Shown here piece by piece: positions 42,096 through 53,035 of a DNA stretch of 64,000 bases. The position numbers and the translations under genes are program-made. The notes beneath the pieces are model-generated. The model made no database searches and was not told where the DNA came from. It saw nothing but the letters and a program-made list of their open reading frames with translations. Location: NCBI RefSeq assembly GCF_027887165.1, contig NC_077230.1, forward strand, positions 341,512,013-341,576,012, given 5' to 3'. Each line of letters opens with the position of its first letter. Within the stretch, counting starts at the first letter, position 1. Source of the stretch: Monodelphis domestica. Its lineage: Eukaryota; Chordata; Mammalia; Didelphimorphia; Didelphidae.

Positions 42096-43629
42096 CCCTA
42101 GGCTGATCCTTAATCCTAGCCACAGACTAAACTCTTGGTGTATGAATAAATACATTGTTCTACTACTAAACCCTGAACCCAGTCCTAGAATTAGCTTTGA
42201 TCCTTCATTGCCTGAGATTATAGCACTGATGGGTACTCACTAATGGGTACCACATATTACTAAGGGGAATGGATGTGTGGATGATTTGTTGTTAAACCAT
42301 TTCAACCAGGTTGAAAAGAGATAACTCAAATTGCAGGTTGAATATACTTCAACATGATGATTATTTTGAAATACAGAATATCAATTAGGAAGGAGAGGGA
42401 GTTGATTTGACTGTGTAGCCATAAAGACCAAACTTGGAACAACTTGGGGGTGGAGGGTGAGGTTGATGTTACAGGGAGTCAGACACCAGCTCAAAATGCA
42501 GAAGTTTCTTAATAATCAGAGCTGTCTCAGCAGAAAGCTTGCCTAGAGAGGTCAGAAGTTGGGGCAGAGATGCTGTGGAAGTTTTTTGCACAAGAGGAGG
42601 GAGGGTTTAGGTGAGATCATCTGAACTGCCTTTCCAATATGCAATTCTTCCATGCTTTTAAAATTATACAATTCTGAAATTTTAATGTAGTGACCCCTCT
42701 GGATTCTTTTCTCCACAATTCACACCCATAGGAGTACCCAGGAATTTGACCCTAGGTTCAGAGATACTCTGTGAGTCCAAATTAATGAGCCTTCAGTCAA
42801 TGGTCAATGTTTTTACCTTTAATAACGTCAGTGGACATAATTAGCTCAAAAATAGAGGCATTTACTAAGATAAATGCAGTAGACACACACAAAAAATCCC
42901 CCCTAAATCTGGGGCATTTCCCCCCACAAATATGTAGTATAAATTGGAAGTTACCATTATACATAATATACACTGGTAATGAGACTCACAATAGGGCTTT
43001 TACAGGTGAGCAAAGAATCTCATGCCTCTGGCTCTACAGGGCCGTGATGTTCTTTCTTTTCTGATGGTTCTCAATTCTGAGGTGAAATATCTCTGTTTGG
43101 CAGGTTGCTTTATCTTGGCTGCTTGGACCTGCTCTACTCCTCACAGCCAGGGCTAATTTTCTCTTGAAACCATAGCTGGTTCTCTTCTCTGCTGCCAGGG
43201 AGCACACTGCCCAAGATTCTCCTGACTCAATTGTTTCCAGAGCTTTTAAAAGGCCTCCAGATGCATGGCCAATCTTCATTCAACCAATGATGTCCAACAG
43301 AGAAAACATCTTCCTATTTCTTTATAACAAAGTGCAGCCATATCGCTGTACTTTATTTAACTGCATTCCCTTCCAAACATTAACACAGGGTTATGTCTAT
43401 TATATGGCCCTTCTGAAATCATTAACCAGGGGGGGTTGACAAATTAATCAGAGATGCTCTGACTCTCCATCTTCCCCAGGCTCTACGATAAGATGCTATG
43501 ATCTTTAATTCAGATTCACAGCCTGAAAGAGAGAGAGAAAAATTAAAATTTTGATCATTAACTAGAAATCTCTTGTCTCTTTCTTTAGGATGGAAAGAAA
43601 TGAGGGAAGGGATGCTCCAGAAGAGGGGA
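42096..43629. other. Unassigned (1.5 kb)
   Basis: No clear family. A CR1-like scrap ('tttcttaataatcagagctg') lies near 42,505. A TTTTAAAAGGC box near 43,245 (plus strand) sits in complex sequence that could be an old LTR, but no ends are seen. Confidence 0.3.
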
Positions 43630-43633
43630 TAAG

Positions 43634-43671
<38 letters not shown>

Positions 43672-44221
43672 ATGGGTGAATAGATAGGTAAATGGATGGA
43701 TAGATTGATAGATAGATAATGGATGGATGGATAGATAGATAAATAGATAATTAGATAGATAGATGGATAGATAGATGATAGATAGATGGATAGATAGATG
43801 GATGGATAGATAGATAGATGATAGATGGATAGATAGATAGGTGGATAGATAGATGGATAGATAGATGATAGATGGATAGATAGACAAATAGATAGATAGA
43901 TAGATAGATAGATAGATGATAGATGGATAGATAGATGGATGGATAGACAGATAGATGATAGATAGATGGATAGATAGATGGATGGATAGACAGATAGATG
44001 ATAGATGGATAGATAGATAGGTGGATAGATGGATGGATAGATAGATAGGTGGATAGATAGATAGATAGATAGATGGATGGATAGAAAGATAGATGATAGA
44101 TGGATAGATAGATAGGTGGATAGATGGATGGATAGATAGATGATAGATGGATAGATAGATGGATGGATGGATAGATAGGTGGATAGATAGATGATAGATG
44201 GATAGATAGATAGATAGATAG
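43630..44221 (+). repeat. (GATA)n/(GGAT)n array (~590 bp)
   Basis: Compound tetranucleotide array of GATA, GGAT, GATG and rare GACA units, with locally repeated higher-order blocks of about 50-60 bp (for example 'gatagatgatagatggatag'). A 259-codon minus-strand frame of IYLS/IHLS repeats is an artefact. Confidence 0.97.
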
Positions 44222-44744
44222 AGACAGAGAGACAGAGAGAGAAATAGAGACAAAGAGAGACAGAGACAGAGAAGAAAAAAACTACTCATCAGTCCAGCTC
44301 TTCCCTGTATTAGGAACAGATGACTTCTGATTAAGCTATAGCTACCTCCCAGGCCAGATGCCATTAGAGGCAGGCAGGCTGCAGGGGCTATTTCTTCTAT
44401 TTCTGAACACAGAATCTAATCCAATTCATTTGCAGGTGTTTTCTCAGGAATTAGGCTATTAATGTGCTGCCTCCTGGAGGAGGAAGGCGGGGGAGGCTAG
44501 AGGCTGGGGATCACAGAGCTCTGTGGGATCAAGCCCCAGGCTGTTCTGCTGATTACTGTCAGTGTGGGAGTCCTCTCTTCACCTTGTGAATGGATGGCAA
44601 CCTGTACCAATGGTCCTAGGCCTCCAGCAGCCTCAGATTTCAGCGTGATTAATCCTGGCACCTGGCCCAGACTGTTTGCAAATCATTCCAAAACAGTAGT
44701 ATAAAGGCTCAAATTGCTGTAGTAAAGTGCCTTCCTAGAACATC
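44222..44744. other. Unassigned complex sequence; possible conserved element
   Basis: After a short GAGACA run, 44,340-44,690 is non-repetitive and carries homeodomain-like words: GATTAATCC at 44,648-44,656, TTAATG near 44,460 and TTTGCAAATC near 44,678. No exon. Confidence 0.3.
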
Positions 44745-44860
44745 TCCATAGGGGTGGTTAGTGCAGATATTATTGCCCCATTTTATAAAGGAGGAAACTG
44801 AGAGCTTCAATGAAGTTGAGACCTATCCAAGGTCACACTGGCAGCCATACATGTGGCTGC
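44745..44860 (-). mobile_element. MIR fragment
   Basis: 'gccccattttataaaggagg', 'aaactgagagcttcaatgaa' and 'tatccaaggtcacactggca'. Confidence 0.6.
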
Positions 44861-44984
44861 TACAACTTTAGACAGAATCTCTTTATATCAGGCCAAGAGC
44901 TTTCCTCTTCATCTTGCTGTCTACTGGATGCTTCCCTGCTGCCTGCAAATGGAACTCTGAATCCCCCATTCCTCAAAAAACCCT

Positions 44985-45460
44985 TATTTGTTCCCTCCCT
45001 CCTTCCCTCCAGGAAGCTTCCCTTCCATATCTCCTCTACCCTTTTGTGCCTAACCTCTTTAAGAAGGTTCGCCTGTAACAGATGCCTCTACTTACTTTCC
45101 TCTTATTCTCTTCTTAATTCTCTACAGTCTGGCTTCTGACATCCTCATTCAACCAAAATTGCTCTCTCTAAAATCACTAAGGATCTAACGGATTGCCAGG
45201 GCTATCAGGCTTTCCTCAATCCTCATCCTTCTCTGCTGGCTGCAGTCTTTGACACTGTTGGTCTCTCTCTTCTCCTTATTCTCTCTTCGCTCTAGTTTTT
45301 TGGGAACATTTCTCTCTTGAGTGTCCTCCTTACCGGTCTGACTGTTCCTTCTCAGTCTCCTTTGCTGCATCTTCATCCAGGTCAGGCTTGCTTAATTATA
45401 GATGACCCAGAGGGCTCTGTCCTGAAACCTCTTCACTTCTCCCTTTCTTTATGTTTTATT
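44985..45460 (+). mobile_element. L2 LINE, reverse-transcriptase region
   Basis: Sense L2. Decayed translation gives 'AVFDTVGLSLLL' (equivalent to AAFDTVDHSLLL), and in another frame 'SVLLTGLTVPSQSPL' and 'EGSVLKPLHFSLSL' (equivalent to QGSVLGPLLFSLYT). It contains several frameshifts. Same segment as the minus-strand L2 at 38 kb. Confidence 0.65.
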
Positions 45461-45461
45461 T

Positions 45462-45605
45462 ACATATACATTTATATATATACATACATGTATACACACA
45501 TATTTATATCATACATGCAATATATACCACAAATAGACACATACGCACACATGTGTGCCATATATTCAACATATAGTCTGTGTATGTGCATGAACATGAC
45601 ATATA
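45462..45605 (+). repeat. TA/CA-rich microsatellite
   Basis: Impure TATACA, CACATA and TGTGTA units over ~145 bp. Confidence 0.85.
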
Positions 45606-45624
45606 TGTTAATTTTGGTTTCTAT

Positions 45625-46696
45625 AGGATAGATATTTAACCTTTACCAGAGAACACAGAAGTATTTTTTTCCATTTAACTACTTTCTTCTTATCTTAAGT
45701 ACACTGTTATTTGTTCAGAAGCTTTTCAGTTTCCTGTAACCAAAGTTATCTATTTAATATTTTCTAATTGCCTTTAATCTTTGATGAAGGAAACATCTCC
45801 TGCCCACAGCTGAGAGAGGTATATGCTACACTTTTCTTCTATTTTTGATAGGATGATCTTTAATAATAAGGTCCTGCATCCATTTAGAATGTATTGTGGA
45901 ATATGGCATGAGGCATGTTATGGTAGATTGCCTCCCAGTTTTTCCAGCAGCTCTTATCAAGTAGGGACCTCTTGCCTAAATAAATAGTGATTTCCTGCCT
46001 ACTGAACACTAGATTGTTGAGTCCCATTGTTGCTGATACCCCCTTGTCTAGTCTGTTCCATTGATCTAACAGTCAATTGTTTTAACCAATACTAGATGAT
46101 TTTGATAATTGCTGCTTTATTTTAGAAATATTATTCTTCCTTCATCCCTCTTTCATTATTTCTCAGGATATTCTAGATTTTTAATTTTTTCAAATGATTT
46201 TTGTTATTCTGTTATAAAGTGTTGGAAAGTGTCTTTTTGATAGTTTGACTGGTATAATATTAAAACTACAAATTAACTTTATTATTGTTGTTGTTTTTTA
46301 TGTATTGGCATGGTCCAGCCATGACCACTGAAGATTTTTCCAAATATATATGTTGTTTATTTCTTTTGCTTTGTCTGATAACATGACTGCAAGTCTTTGG
46401 GGTTTTTTTTTTGTCTGATCCGTAGCAAACAAATTTCTAACACCTCATTTTTGTTCTTTGTATGTCTTTGTTTTTTGTAGTGTTTCTTGTACACAACAAA
46501 CTGTGGGATTTTGTTTTCTTAGCTAATATGTTGCTCTTTTTCATTTTGATAGATTGTTTATCCATTCACATTTAAAATTATGAGTTAAGCTGATATTTCC
46601 TTTCATTTGTCTCTAATTTATACTAAATTAGTATGTTTCTCTTCCTCTTTAAACATGGTATTTTGTCTCTTTTATTTATTTTAGCTTAATCTATTC
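45625..46696 (-). mobile_element. Older L1, ORF2 pieces
   Basis: Antisense. 'cttttcagtttcctgtaacc', 'tttttccagcagctcttatc', 'ctgttccattgatctaacag', 'aatactagatgattttgata' are the C-terminal ORF2 stretch. After a deletion, 46,370-46,600 carries endonuclease sequence (antisense of CCLQET-type and LNVNG-type peptides). Frame is lost. Confidence 0.65.
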
Positions 46697-46710
46697 TCAC
46701 TAGCTCTTTC

Positions 46711-47271
46711 TTTTTATTTATTTCTTTTTAAATTTTTTGTTTAGAATATTTTTCCATGGTTACATGATTCATAACCCCCCTCCCCAACTCTCTCCTCCCC
46801 TCTCCCAAAGCCGACAAGCAATTCCACTGGGTTATACTTGTATCATTGTTTAAAACCTATTTTCATGTTATTTGTATTTGCAATTTGCATCTTTTAACAT
46901 CAAAACCCTAATCACATCCCTATTGCACTATGTGACGGAGCATATATTTTTCTAATGCATTTCTGGTTCCACAGTTCTTTCTCTGGATGTGGACAACATT
47001 CTTTCTCATAAGTTCCTCTGACTCAGGATTGTCCTGTGTCATTGCACTGCTGTTGGTAGAAAAGTTTATTACATTCCATTGTACCACAGTGTATCAATCT
47101 CTATGAACAATGTTTTCCTGGTTCTGCTCCTTTCACTCTGCATCAATTCCTGGACGTCTTTCCAGTTCACATGGAATTCCTCCAGTTCATTATTCCTTTC
47201 AGCACAGTAATATTCCATCACCAACAGATACCATAATTTATCCAGCCATTCCACAATCGATGACACCCCCT
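46711..47271 (-). mobile_element. L1 3' fragment nested in older L1
   Basis: 3'UTR plus ORF2 end (minus-strand 'VEWLDKLWYLLVMEYYCAERN' at 47,266-47,069). CTCACTAGCTCTTT (~46,697-46,710) and CTCACCAGTTTTTT (~47,272-47,285) match 11 of 14 as a diverged TSD. Confidence 0.75.
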
Positions 47272-47770
47272 CTCACCAGTTTTTTCCCACTTAACCCTAA
47301 CAATTCTCCCACATTTGTTACTTCTTTCCCCAGTTTTAGTCTTCTCTTTATCTAGTTACATATTTCTTCTCTTCTTTCCCTTTCTCAGTTAAGTAGCCAA
47401 GAAAAATCTTCCTTTGTCTCCCTTTTTCCAATTTGTTTAGTTTTTGAATGTCCATTTTCTGTGCCTTTTTTCTAAAACTAGTTTCTTTCCAATCCTATAA
47501 ACTTTCCTATATCCTTGATTATGCGACTTTTTTACCTTTGCCTCCCACATTGCCATATTTTCCTATTTGCTTTGAAATCTCCTTTCTATATCCATGCCCT
47601 CCACTCAGAATTCTTGGTGTAAGTTGTTCCCTAATATTCCTCTTTTGTTTATGTTTTGACTCATTTCCCTTTGATGGTAGTTTTTCTGAGGTCTGGGGCT
47701 CACCATCTTCTCAATCTCCTCCCACAGTGGACAATCCTCATTGAATCAGCTTCAGTTTCTGCTCTAAGTG
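47272..47770 (-). mobile_element. Older L1, possible inter-ORF part
   Basis: T/C-rich sequence continuing past the nested L1, similar in composition and position to the spacer 5' of ORF2 in the 12.5-19.4-kb L1. Assigned by order, not by clear similarity. Confidence 0.35.
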
Positions 47771-48794
47771 ACTCCTAGAGGGACCAAACTGGCTCCAGCT
47801 AGAAGCTACCTTTTCTATTAAGTTCATGTGTCCTGCTCCAGTTCTCCCTGATTCTTCAGTTCTTTGGCTGAGCTCTGTTGTGGCACAGAGTATAGTCATA
47901 CTACTGTACCAGCTCTGGATCAGGACAAGCTCGGGTTTTCGGAAGTGGGAGTAGGGCTGGGGAATTCAGTTCTGTTGCTTTTCACTGTTAACTTCGTCCT
48001 GCCAAAGCGTAGCAGGTAGTGAGGGAGAAGGTGCTAAGTGAACAATTTAGGGGCTAAGGATTAGTCTTCTCTGCTATTAGCTCATTAAGTTTTCACTTTA
48101 TTAGGGTTCTTAAATGTCCTAGATCTTGGAGACAGCTAAAAATGTGGGGGTTTTTGGTGAATAATTCCATTTTGGACAGGTTTTAGAGGGAGTAAGAATT
48201 GAAAAAAAAAAAGGTTTTGTCCTTTATCTTGTTGGTCATATGACCCTGAAGTCCTTTCATTCTATCTTACACAGATCTTAAAAATTAAGTTTGGTAAAAA
48301 TATTTTGTGCCTAAGAAGAAAAGATATCTTTGAAAAACCATTAGAATTAAAAAAAAAAAAAGAAAATGAGAAGACGATGTTCCTGACAGTGTCATCTTTG
48401 GTGCCCTTGATTTACTTTGCCAAGTACGGGGATGGGATTGCACCAACCTGTCATCTGGGTGCCCTTGTATTAAAGGACTTGCACTGGCCAGGTTGTGGTC
48501 TGGGATTATGTCCACAGCATGTGGCTTTGGGCCAGGACAATACTGAGCTAGCTTACACAGAGATTTGGATCTGTGACCCTGTCCTTGTTCTCTAATTGAC
48601 TCCGTTAACCAGCCAGCTGCATTATTGAAAAATCAAACCTTCAGAACCAGATCAATGTTGCTCTGGCTGTTTCATTGCTCATGCAAAGTTTTAGCTTTTT
48701 GCTTACGGTTCACCAGCATAAGTAACTTGCAATTAGGAAACTCCCTCTGCCAATGCAGATGAGCAGCTTCTCTGCAATTTAGTCTTTAAGAGCT
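47771..48794. other. Unassigned (1.0 kb)
   Basis: No family recognised. The 48,600-48,790 part is complex and has CATTGCTCATGCAAAG at 48,673-48,688 (SOX/OCT-like words) and CAATTAG at about 48,731. No exon supported. Confidence 0.3.
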
Positions 48795-48918
48795 GCCCGA
48801 GCCTTTGGGAGGTTGAGGGATTTGCCCAGGTCGCGCATCCAGAATGTGTCAGAGGCATCACATGAACCGCAGTCTTCCTAACTCCAAGGCTGGTCCTCTA
48901 CTTACTACCCACGATGAC
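48795..48918 (-). mobile_element. MIR/MAR1 core
   Basis: 'gagggatttgcccaggtcgc', 'gcatccagaatgtgtcag' and 'cttcctaactccaaggctgg'. Confidence 0.6.
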
Positions 48919-49133
48919 TCTCAAAGTATTAGGATTAGTTTGAAAACACAGCCCATTTCTTATCCATTTCATGGATAAGGAAAATTATTCTGAACTCTAA
49001 ATGTACAAATAAATAAACACACACAGAGCGGAGAAAGGAAGGTTATTTGATAATCAAGTCAAGCAAGTCCACTTCTCATAGAACCTTTGTTTTACCCAAT
49101 TGCTTGTATGATATTGAGCAGGGGAGCTATTCG

Positions 49134-49380
49134 GGACAGGTGGTTGGCATAGTGGTTGGAGGACCAGTCCTGGAGCCAGGCAGACTTCTCTCTCTTAGTT
49201 CAAATCTAGCTTCAGACATTTTCTAGCTGCGTGATCTTGGGCAAGGCGCTTTTCAGTTTTCTCATCTGTAAAACTAGCTGGAGAATAAAAGGCAAAGAAC
49301 TCCGATGTCTCTGCCAAGAAAACCCCAAATGGGTTCACGAAGGGTCAGACACGACTGAAAAACAACTGAACAACAACAGA
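49134..49380 (+). mobile_element. MAR1 CORE-SINE, full length
   Basis: Sense from head to tail: 'gtggttggcatagtggttgg', 'tagctgcgtgatcttgggca', 'ctgccaagaaaaccccaaat', 'cagacacgactgaaaaacaa', ending CTGAACAACAACA. Confidence 0.88.
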
Positions 49381-49974
49381 AAAGTAGAGTTCTGTGAATA
49401 ACTTCTCATATTGGGCGATAAGCTCCTTGAAGTCAAAACTCTCCCATTTCATCTAAACTATCTCCCTTCGTTCCTAGTACATAGTGCTCTACATATGCAT
49501 AGACTGTTCACAAATATTTGTTTCATCGTGTCATGTTGTATCACATCACTCTATCAGTATACTTTCCCCCAAGTATATTTTAATTATACTAGATAATCTT
49601 TCACATCACCATTGCCTCCTTGCTAATAAGCTAGGCTACATAATACTAATTGTTTTAACGAGTTCACATTTATAGCTTTTTAGTTTCATCAATTTAAAGC
49701 TAGAAGGGATCTTGGAGACAATCTAGTCCAATGCCTGCATTCTAAGACCACAGAATTCTGCAATATTCAGGGTCCTTTCCTACCAAGCCAAAGACTACAC
49801 TCCCTGAATATAAAAATGCTTTAAAGAAGCGAACTCTAATGGATTCAATTCATGGGAAAAGATGGGCAAGAATTGCATGGAACGAGAAAGTGTTATTGGG
49901 TTTCAATCAACACTTTTGGAGGGAATATAGAGACTAGAGATTAGGGAGATCTAGAACTCGTCTTTGGGCACCAC
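49381..49974. other. Unassigned, with L3/MIR-like scrap at 49,690
   Basis: 'ctagaagggatcttggagac' and 'aatctagtccaatgcctgca' resemble CR1/MIR antisense; otherwise nothing. Confidence 0.3.
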
Positions 49975-50033
49975 AGATTTGTAACTGGAAGGGACCTTAG
50001 AGTCATTTAGCTCAAACCCTTTTACTAAAAAAA
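49975..50033 (-). mobile_element. MIR-like repeat, left of SINE
   Basis: 'ggaagggaccttagagtcat' and 'ttagctcaaaccctttta' continue at 50,234. Confidence 0.55.
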
Positions 50034-50232
50034 TAATAATAATAATAAACCTTAACTTCCACCACAGAATCAATACTGATTCCAAGACAGAAGAGCGGTA
50101 AGGACTAGGCAATGGGGGTCAAGTGACTTGACCAGGGTCACATAGCTGGGAAGTGTCTGAGGTCAGATTTGAACCCAGGACCTCCCATATCTAGGCCTGA
50201 CTCTCAATCCACTGACCTACTCAGCTGCCCCC
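50034..50232 (-). mobile_element. RTE-tailed SINE
   Basis: Antisense, starting with an AAT-repeat tail complement, then 'gattccaagacagaagagcg', 'gggtcaagtgacttgaccag', 'tttgaacccaggacctccca', head complement ending 'cagctgccccc'. It splits a MIR-like repeat. Confidence 0.88.
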
Positions 50233-50233
50233 A

Positions 50234-50365
50234 ACACTCTTATTTTACAGATAACACAGGGAAGTTATATGACTCATCAAAGGTCATACAAGTAATAAGT
50301 GGCAGTAACAAATTTGAACATTAGTCCTTTGACTACAAATCCAGCATTCTGGTGTTTTTCTCACT
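50234..50365 (-). mobile_element. MIR-like repeat, right of SINE
   Basis: 'cttattttacagataacaca' and 'aaggtcatacaagtaataag', continuing the copy at 49,975. Confidence 0.6.
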
Positions 50366-50589
50366 ATAGGATGAAAAGGAATACCTAAGCCTTTCACCTA
50401 TATAGTTTCAGAGGCTCTCCATTGGCAAATAAATCTTAGATGTTGTAGGTGGGGAAAGAAAGATGAATCCCTCCTGAAAGAAATTGTGCCCATGTAGGAA
50501 TCAAATTTATAACTTTAGAAACACAAAACTTGATAGTCTATGCTTGAAAGAATTCTAAGCACATTGGAGAAAATGTCTGAAAAACTTCT
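50366..50589. other. Unassigned
   Basis: Nothing recognised. Confidence 0.3.
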
Positions 50590-50896
50590 GACACATTAAA
50601 CACAAGACTTGAAACAAGGGGAAAACTTTCTAACAACTAGAGCTGTCCAACAGTCTGCCTTGGGTGAGGTCTTCAAATAAAGACTGGTTGGTCCTTTGTC
50701 AGTTATGATGGCACTGATTTTCTGAGCATATGTTGAAGTAGGTGGTTGCTAAGGTCCTTTCCAACTCTGAGATTCGAAGATATTATCTTTCCTAATATCC
50801 ATTTCAGCTCTGACATTTTTTGTTCTAAGGTCCCTCACAGCTTAGCTTAATACTATCTGTTCTAAGATCCCTCTTAGCTCTGAGGATGTGCTCTTT
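50590..50896 (+). mobile_element. CR1/L3 3' end with tandem tail
   Basis: 'aactttctaacaactagagc' and 'tgtccaacagtctgccttgg' are the 3' region. From ~50,750 it passes into ~35-bp units of the form TTCTAAGGTCCCTC...AGCTCTGA, four of them before a SINE, one after. Confidence 0.6.
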
Positions 50897-51101
50897 TTAT
50901 TTTTTTATTTAAAAAAAAGTTAAACCCTTACCTTCTGTTTTAGAATTGCTATTAGGCACCCCAAGGCAAAAATGGTAAGAGCTAGGCAGTTGGGGTTAAG
51001 TGACTTGCCCAGGAACACACAACTAAGGAAGGGTCTAAGGTAAAATTTGAACCCAAGTTCTCCTGAATCCATGCCAGGCACTGTACTACCTAACTGCCCC
51101 T
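50897..51101 (-). mobile_element. RTE-tailed SINE
   Basis: Antisense, inserted in the CR1 tail array: 'ttaaacccttaccttctgtt', 'gggttaagtgacttgcccag', 'atttgaacccaagttctcct', head complement 'ctacctaactgcccc'. Confidence 0.85.
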
Positions 51102-51141
51102 GATAACGCATGTTCTAAGATTGCTCTAAGTCCTGACATTT

Positions 51142-51405
51142 CAGCCAGATGGCACAGTGGATAGAGTTTTGGGTCTGGAGTCAAGAAGGCCTAAATTGAA
51201 ATCCAGCTTTGGATATTTGGATAACTGTGAACCTGGGCAAGTCACAACCTCTGCCTGCCTCAGTTTTCTCAACTGTAAAAAGGGGATAATAATAGCACCT
51301 ACCTCGCAGGGCTGTTGTAAGGATCAAATGAGGCAATATCTGTATGGTGCTTAACACAGTGCCTGGCACACAGTAGGCACTTAATAAGTGCTTGTTGCCT
51401 TCCCT
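51142..51405 (+). mobile_element. MIR/MON1-type SINE, full length
   Basis: Complete sense copy: head 'agatggcacagtggatagag', 'tgcctcagttttctcaactg', 'cgcagggctgttgtaaggat', 'gtgcctggcacacagtaggc', 'gcttgttgccttcccttccc' end. Confidence 0.9.
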
Positions 51406-51599
51406 TCCCCTGCAATGACTATGATTGTCCGCCTACGCATCGAGGCATAGCTGCAGGTTTCTCCCACTCAGCGCCCACCTGAGAACCCTCAGATTGGCGG
51501 ATTTCATTTAATTCAGCGCCCTGGTCTGCTGGGTGTGTGAGGGATGTTTTGAAAGCAGATGTAACAGGGCCGACAAAGAGCTCCAGGGCAGCACCCATG

Positions 51600-52100
51600 T
51601 CCCAGAAATCACTCTGGCCAGATGCTGGGTGGGAGAGGGGGACGTGCGGAGCGGGGCCGGCGCCTGATGGTCTCCAGCTGGGGCGATGGAAACTCTCTAC
51701 TTCCTGGTCTCTCTGCCAGCCACGGCCCTTTTCTCAGCGAACCCACAGCTCCATCCCTAGCATGAGGACCTTCTCTTTGGAACGAGGCTTAGAAGTGGAG
51801 TCCCAAATCCCCAGCCTAGGCCCACAGGGGAAAGAACTTCCTGAATCAGGGCGGAGCTCGAACAAGAACCAAGTGTCCTCCCTCCCGGCCTCGGGCTCGG
51901 TCCGCTAGGACGCCCTGCTCCGGCCACGAATGAAGGAAGGAGGCAGAGCCGTTGGGCCCCCAGGGAAGGACGCCCGGGAACACTAGCCCGCTCTCTGGTC
52001 CGGGCTCTGCCGCCCAGGCTAGCGTTTCCAGGTCGGCTCCAGCCCTGCATCCGCCCCGTAGCTTTGGCTGCTGGCATCCTCAGTCAATCCAAACCTCTCT
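51600..52100. promoter_or_regulatory. Orphan CpG island
   Basis: By hand I count 28 CpG between 51,640 and 52,061 in sequence of roughly 60% GC, an observed/expected ratio near 0.7; most of the rest of the window is strongly CpG-depleted. No repeat family covers it. No TATA box; GC-rich words include GGGGCCGGCGCC at 51,655-51,663 and an ACGTG core at 51,642. Open frames on both strands (123 codons from 51,537 plus, 106 codons from 52,077 minus) show no domain and no clear splice donor. It may be a promoter or first exon of an unseen transcript, or an isolated regulatory element. Confidence 0.55.
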
Positions 52101-52844
52101 CTCGGTTTGTGCCCTCCAAAGCCCAGAGCCTCCATCACAAAAGCTGCTTGTGCCTAGGGAAGGGGGCAGGGGCCTGGCGAACAAGGAAAGCAGTCATGAA
52201 CCTCCGCTCTCCCTCCACCTCTTTCACACACTCACACGCAGTCACTGAAGCCAGAAAATTGGTTATCACCGCAGCTGGAAGGAATTAGAACATAAGGATT
52301 TGAAAGTGGGAATTACACCCTAAGAAATGGAAACAAAGTATGAGGATGGAGAATTCAAATGCAAGTGTACACATGAAACAAGTGGAATGCAAAGATCAGA
52401 AGGCAAAAATAGAAGGCGAGAATGAGAACATAGAATTAGGATGGAAGGATCAGAACACTGGGACAATCACCAGCAAGAAGGAAAAGGCACAAACATCTGG
52501 CGCTCTTGAGCTGGTATTCATTAGCAGCAATGTGAAGGGGGAGGACAGGAGCAGGTCTGTGTCCTCCGACTGCAGGCTTCCTGTGGGCAAGGACCCCTCA
52601 GAGCACCAGCCCCCTCAGAACCAGGGGCTTTTTCTTCTCTTTAGATGGGGGCCCCCTGAAGACAGATGCTTTCTTAAGGATGGCAACTCTCTGAGCACAG
52701 AAATGGAGGTGAATAGAACATACAACACATAACTCATGGGGCTCTGGGTTTATCTGGATTAGACTTTATCTTGGGTATAGCCCTCCATCCCCCCTAAATC
52801 AGAATCATTTCCCTCATTTTTGCCGGGTGACATTGATCCTCCTT
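52101..52844. other. Unassigned
   Basis: No repeat family. A 130-codon plus frame at 52,340-52,732 has no recognised domain and low-complexity lysine/glutamate content. I cannot support it as a gene. Confidence 0.3.
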
Positions 52845-53035
52845 CCTTTCATTCAATCATTTTTCAGTAGTATCTGATTCTTTGTGACCCCATTGGAGTT
52901 TTTTTGTGGCAAAGATACTGGAGCGGTTTGCCATTTTCTTCTCTGGATCATTTTACAGATGAGGAAACTGAGGTAAACAGGGTTAAGTGACTTGCACAGG
53001 GTCACCCAGCAAGGAAGTGTCTGAGGTAGCATGCA
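52845..53035 (-). mobile_element. MAR1 CORE-SINE
   Basis: Antisense: 'gattctttgtgaccccattg', 'ggagcggtttgccattttct', 'gatgaggaaactgaggtaaa', 'cttgcacagggtcacccagc'. Confidence 0.85.

Noticed and set aside
42610-43500. Second solo LTR
   Set aside because: A TTTTAAAAGG box and complex sequence are suggestive, but no paired ends or similarity to the 23.8-kb LTR could be found.
43630-44221. CRISPR-like array
   Set aside because: The regularity comes from 4-bp units; there are no unique spacers, and the context is a vertebrate genome.
43585-44364. 259-codon minus-strand protein rich in IYLSIH repeats
   Set aside because: Frame through a GATA-type array; tetranucleotide units give repeating peptides.
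51537-52248. Protein-coding exons in the CpG island (123-, 106- and 98-codon frames)
   Set aside because: Frames overlap on both strands, have no domain, and show no clear splice sites; GC-rich DNA has few stop codons by chance.
52340-52732. 130-codon open frame as a new gene
   Set aside because: No recognisable domain, low-complexity K/E-rich start, no promoter or splice context. Length alone is not enough in 64 kb.
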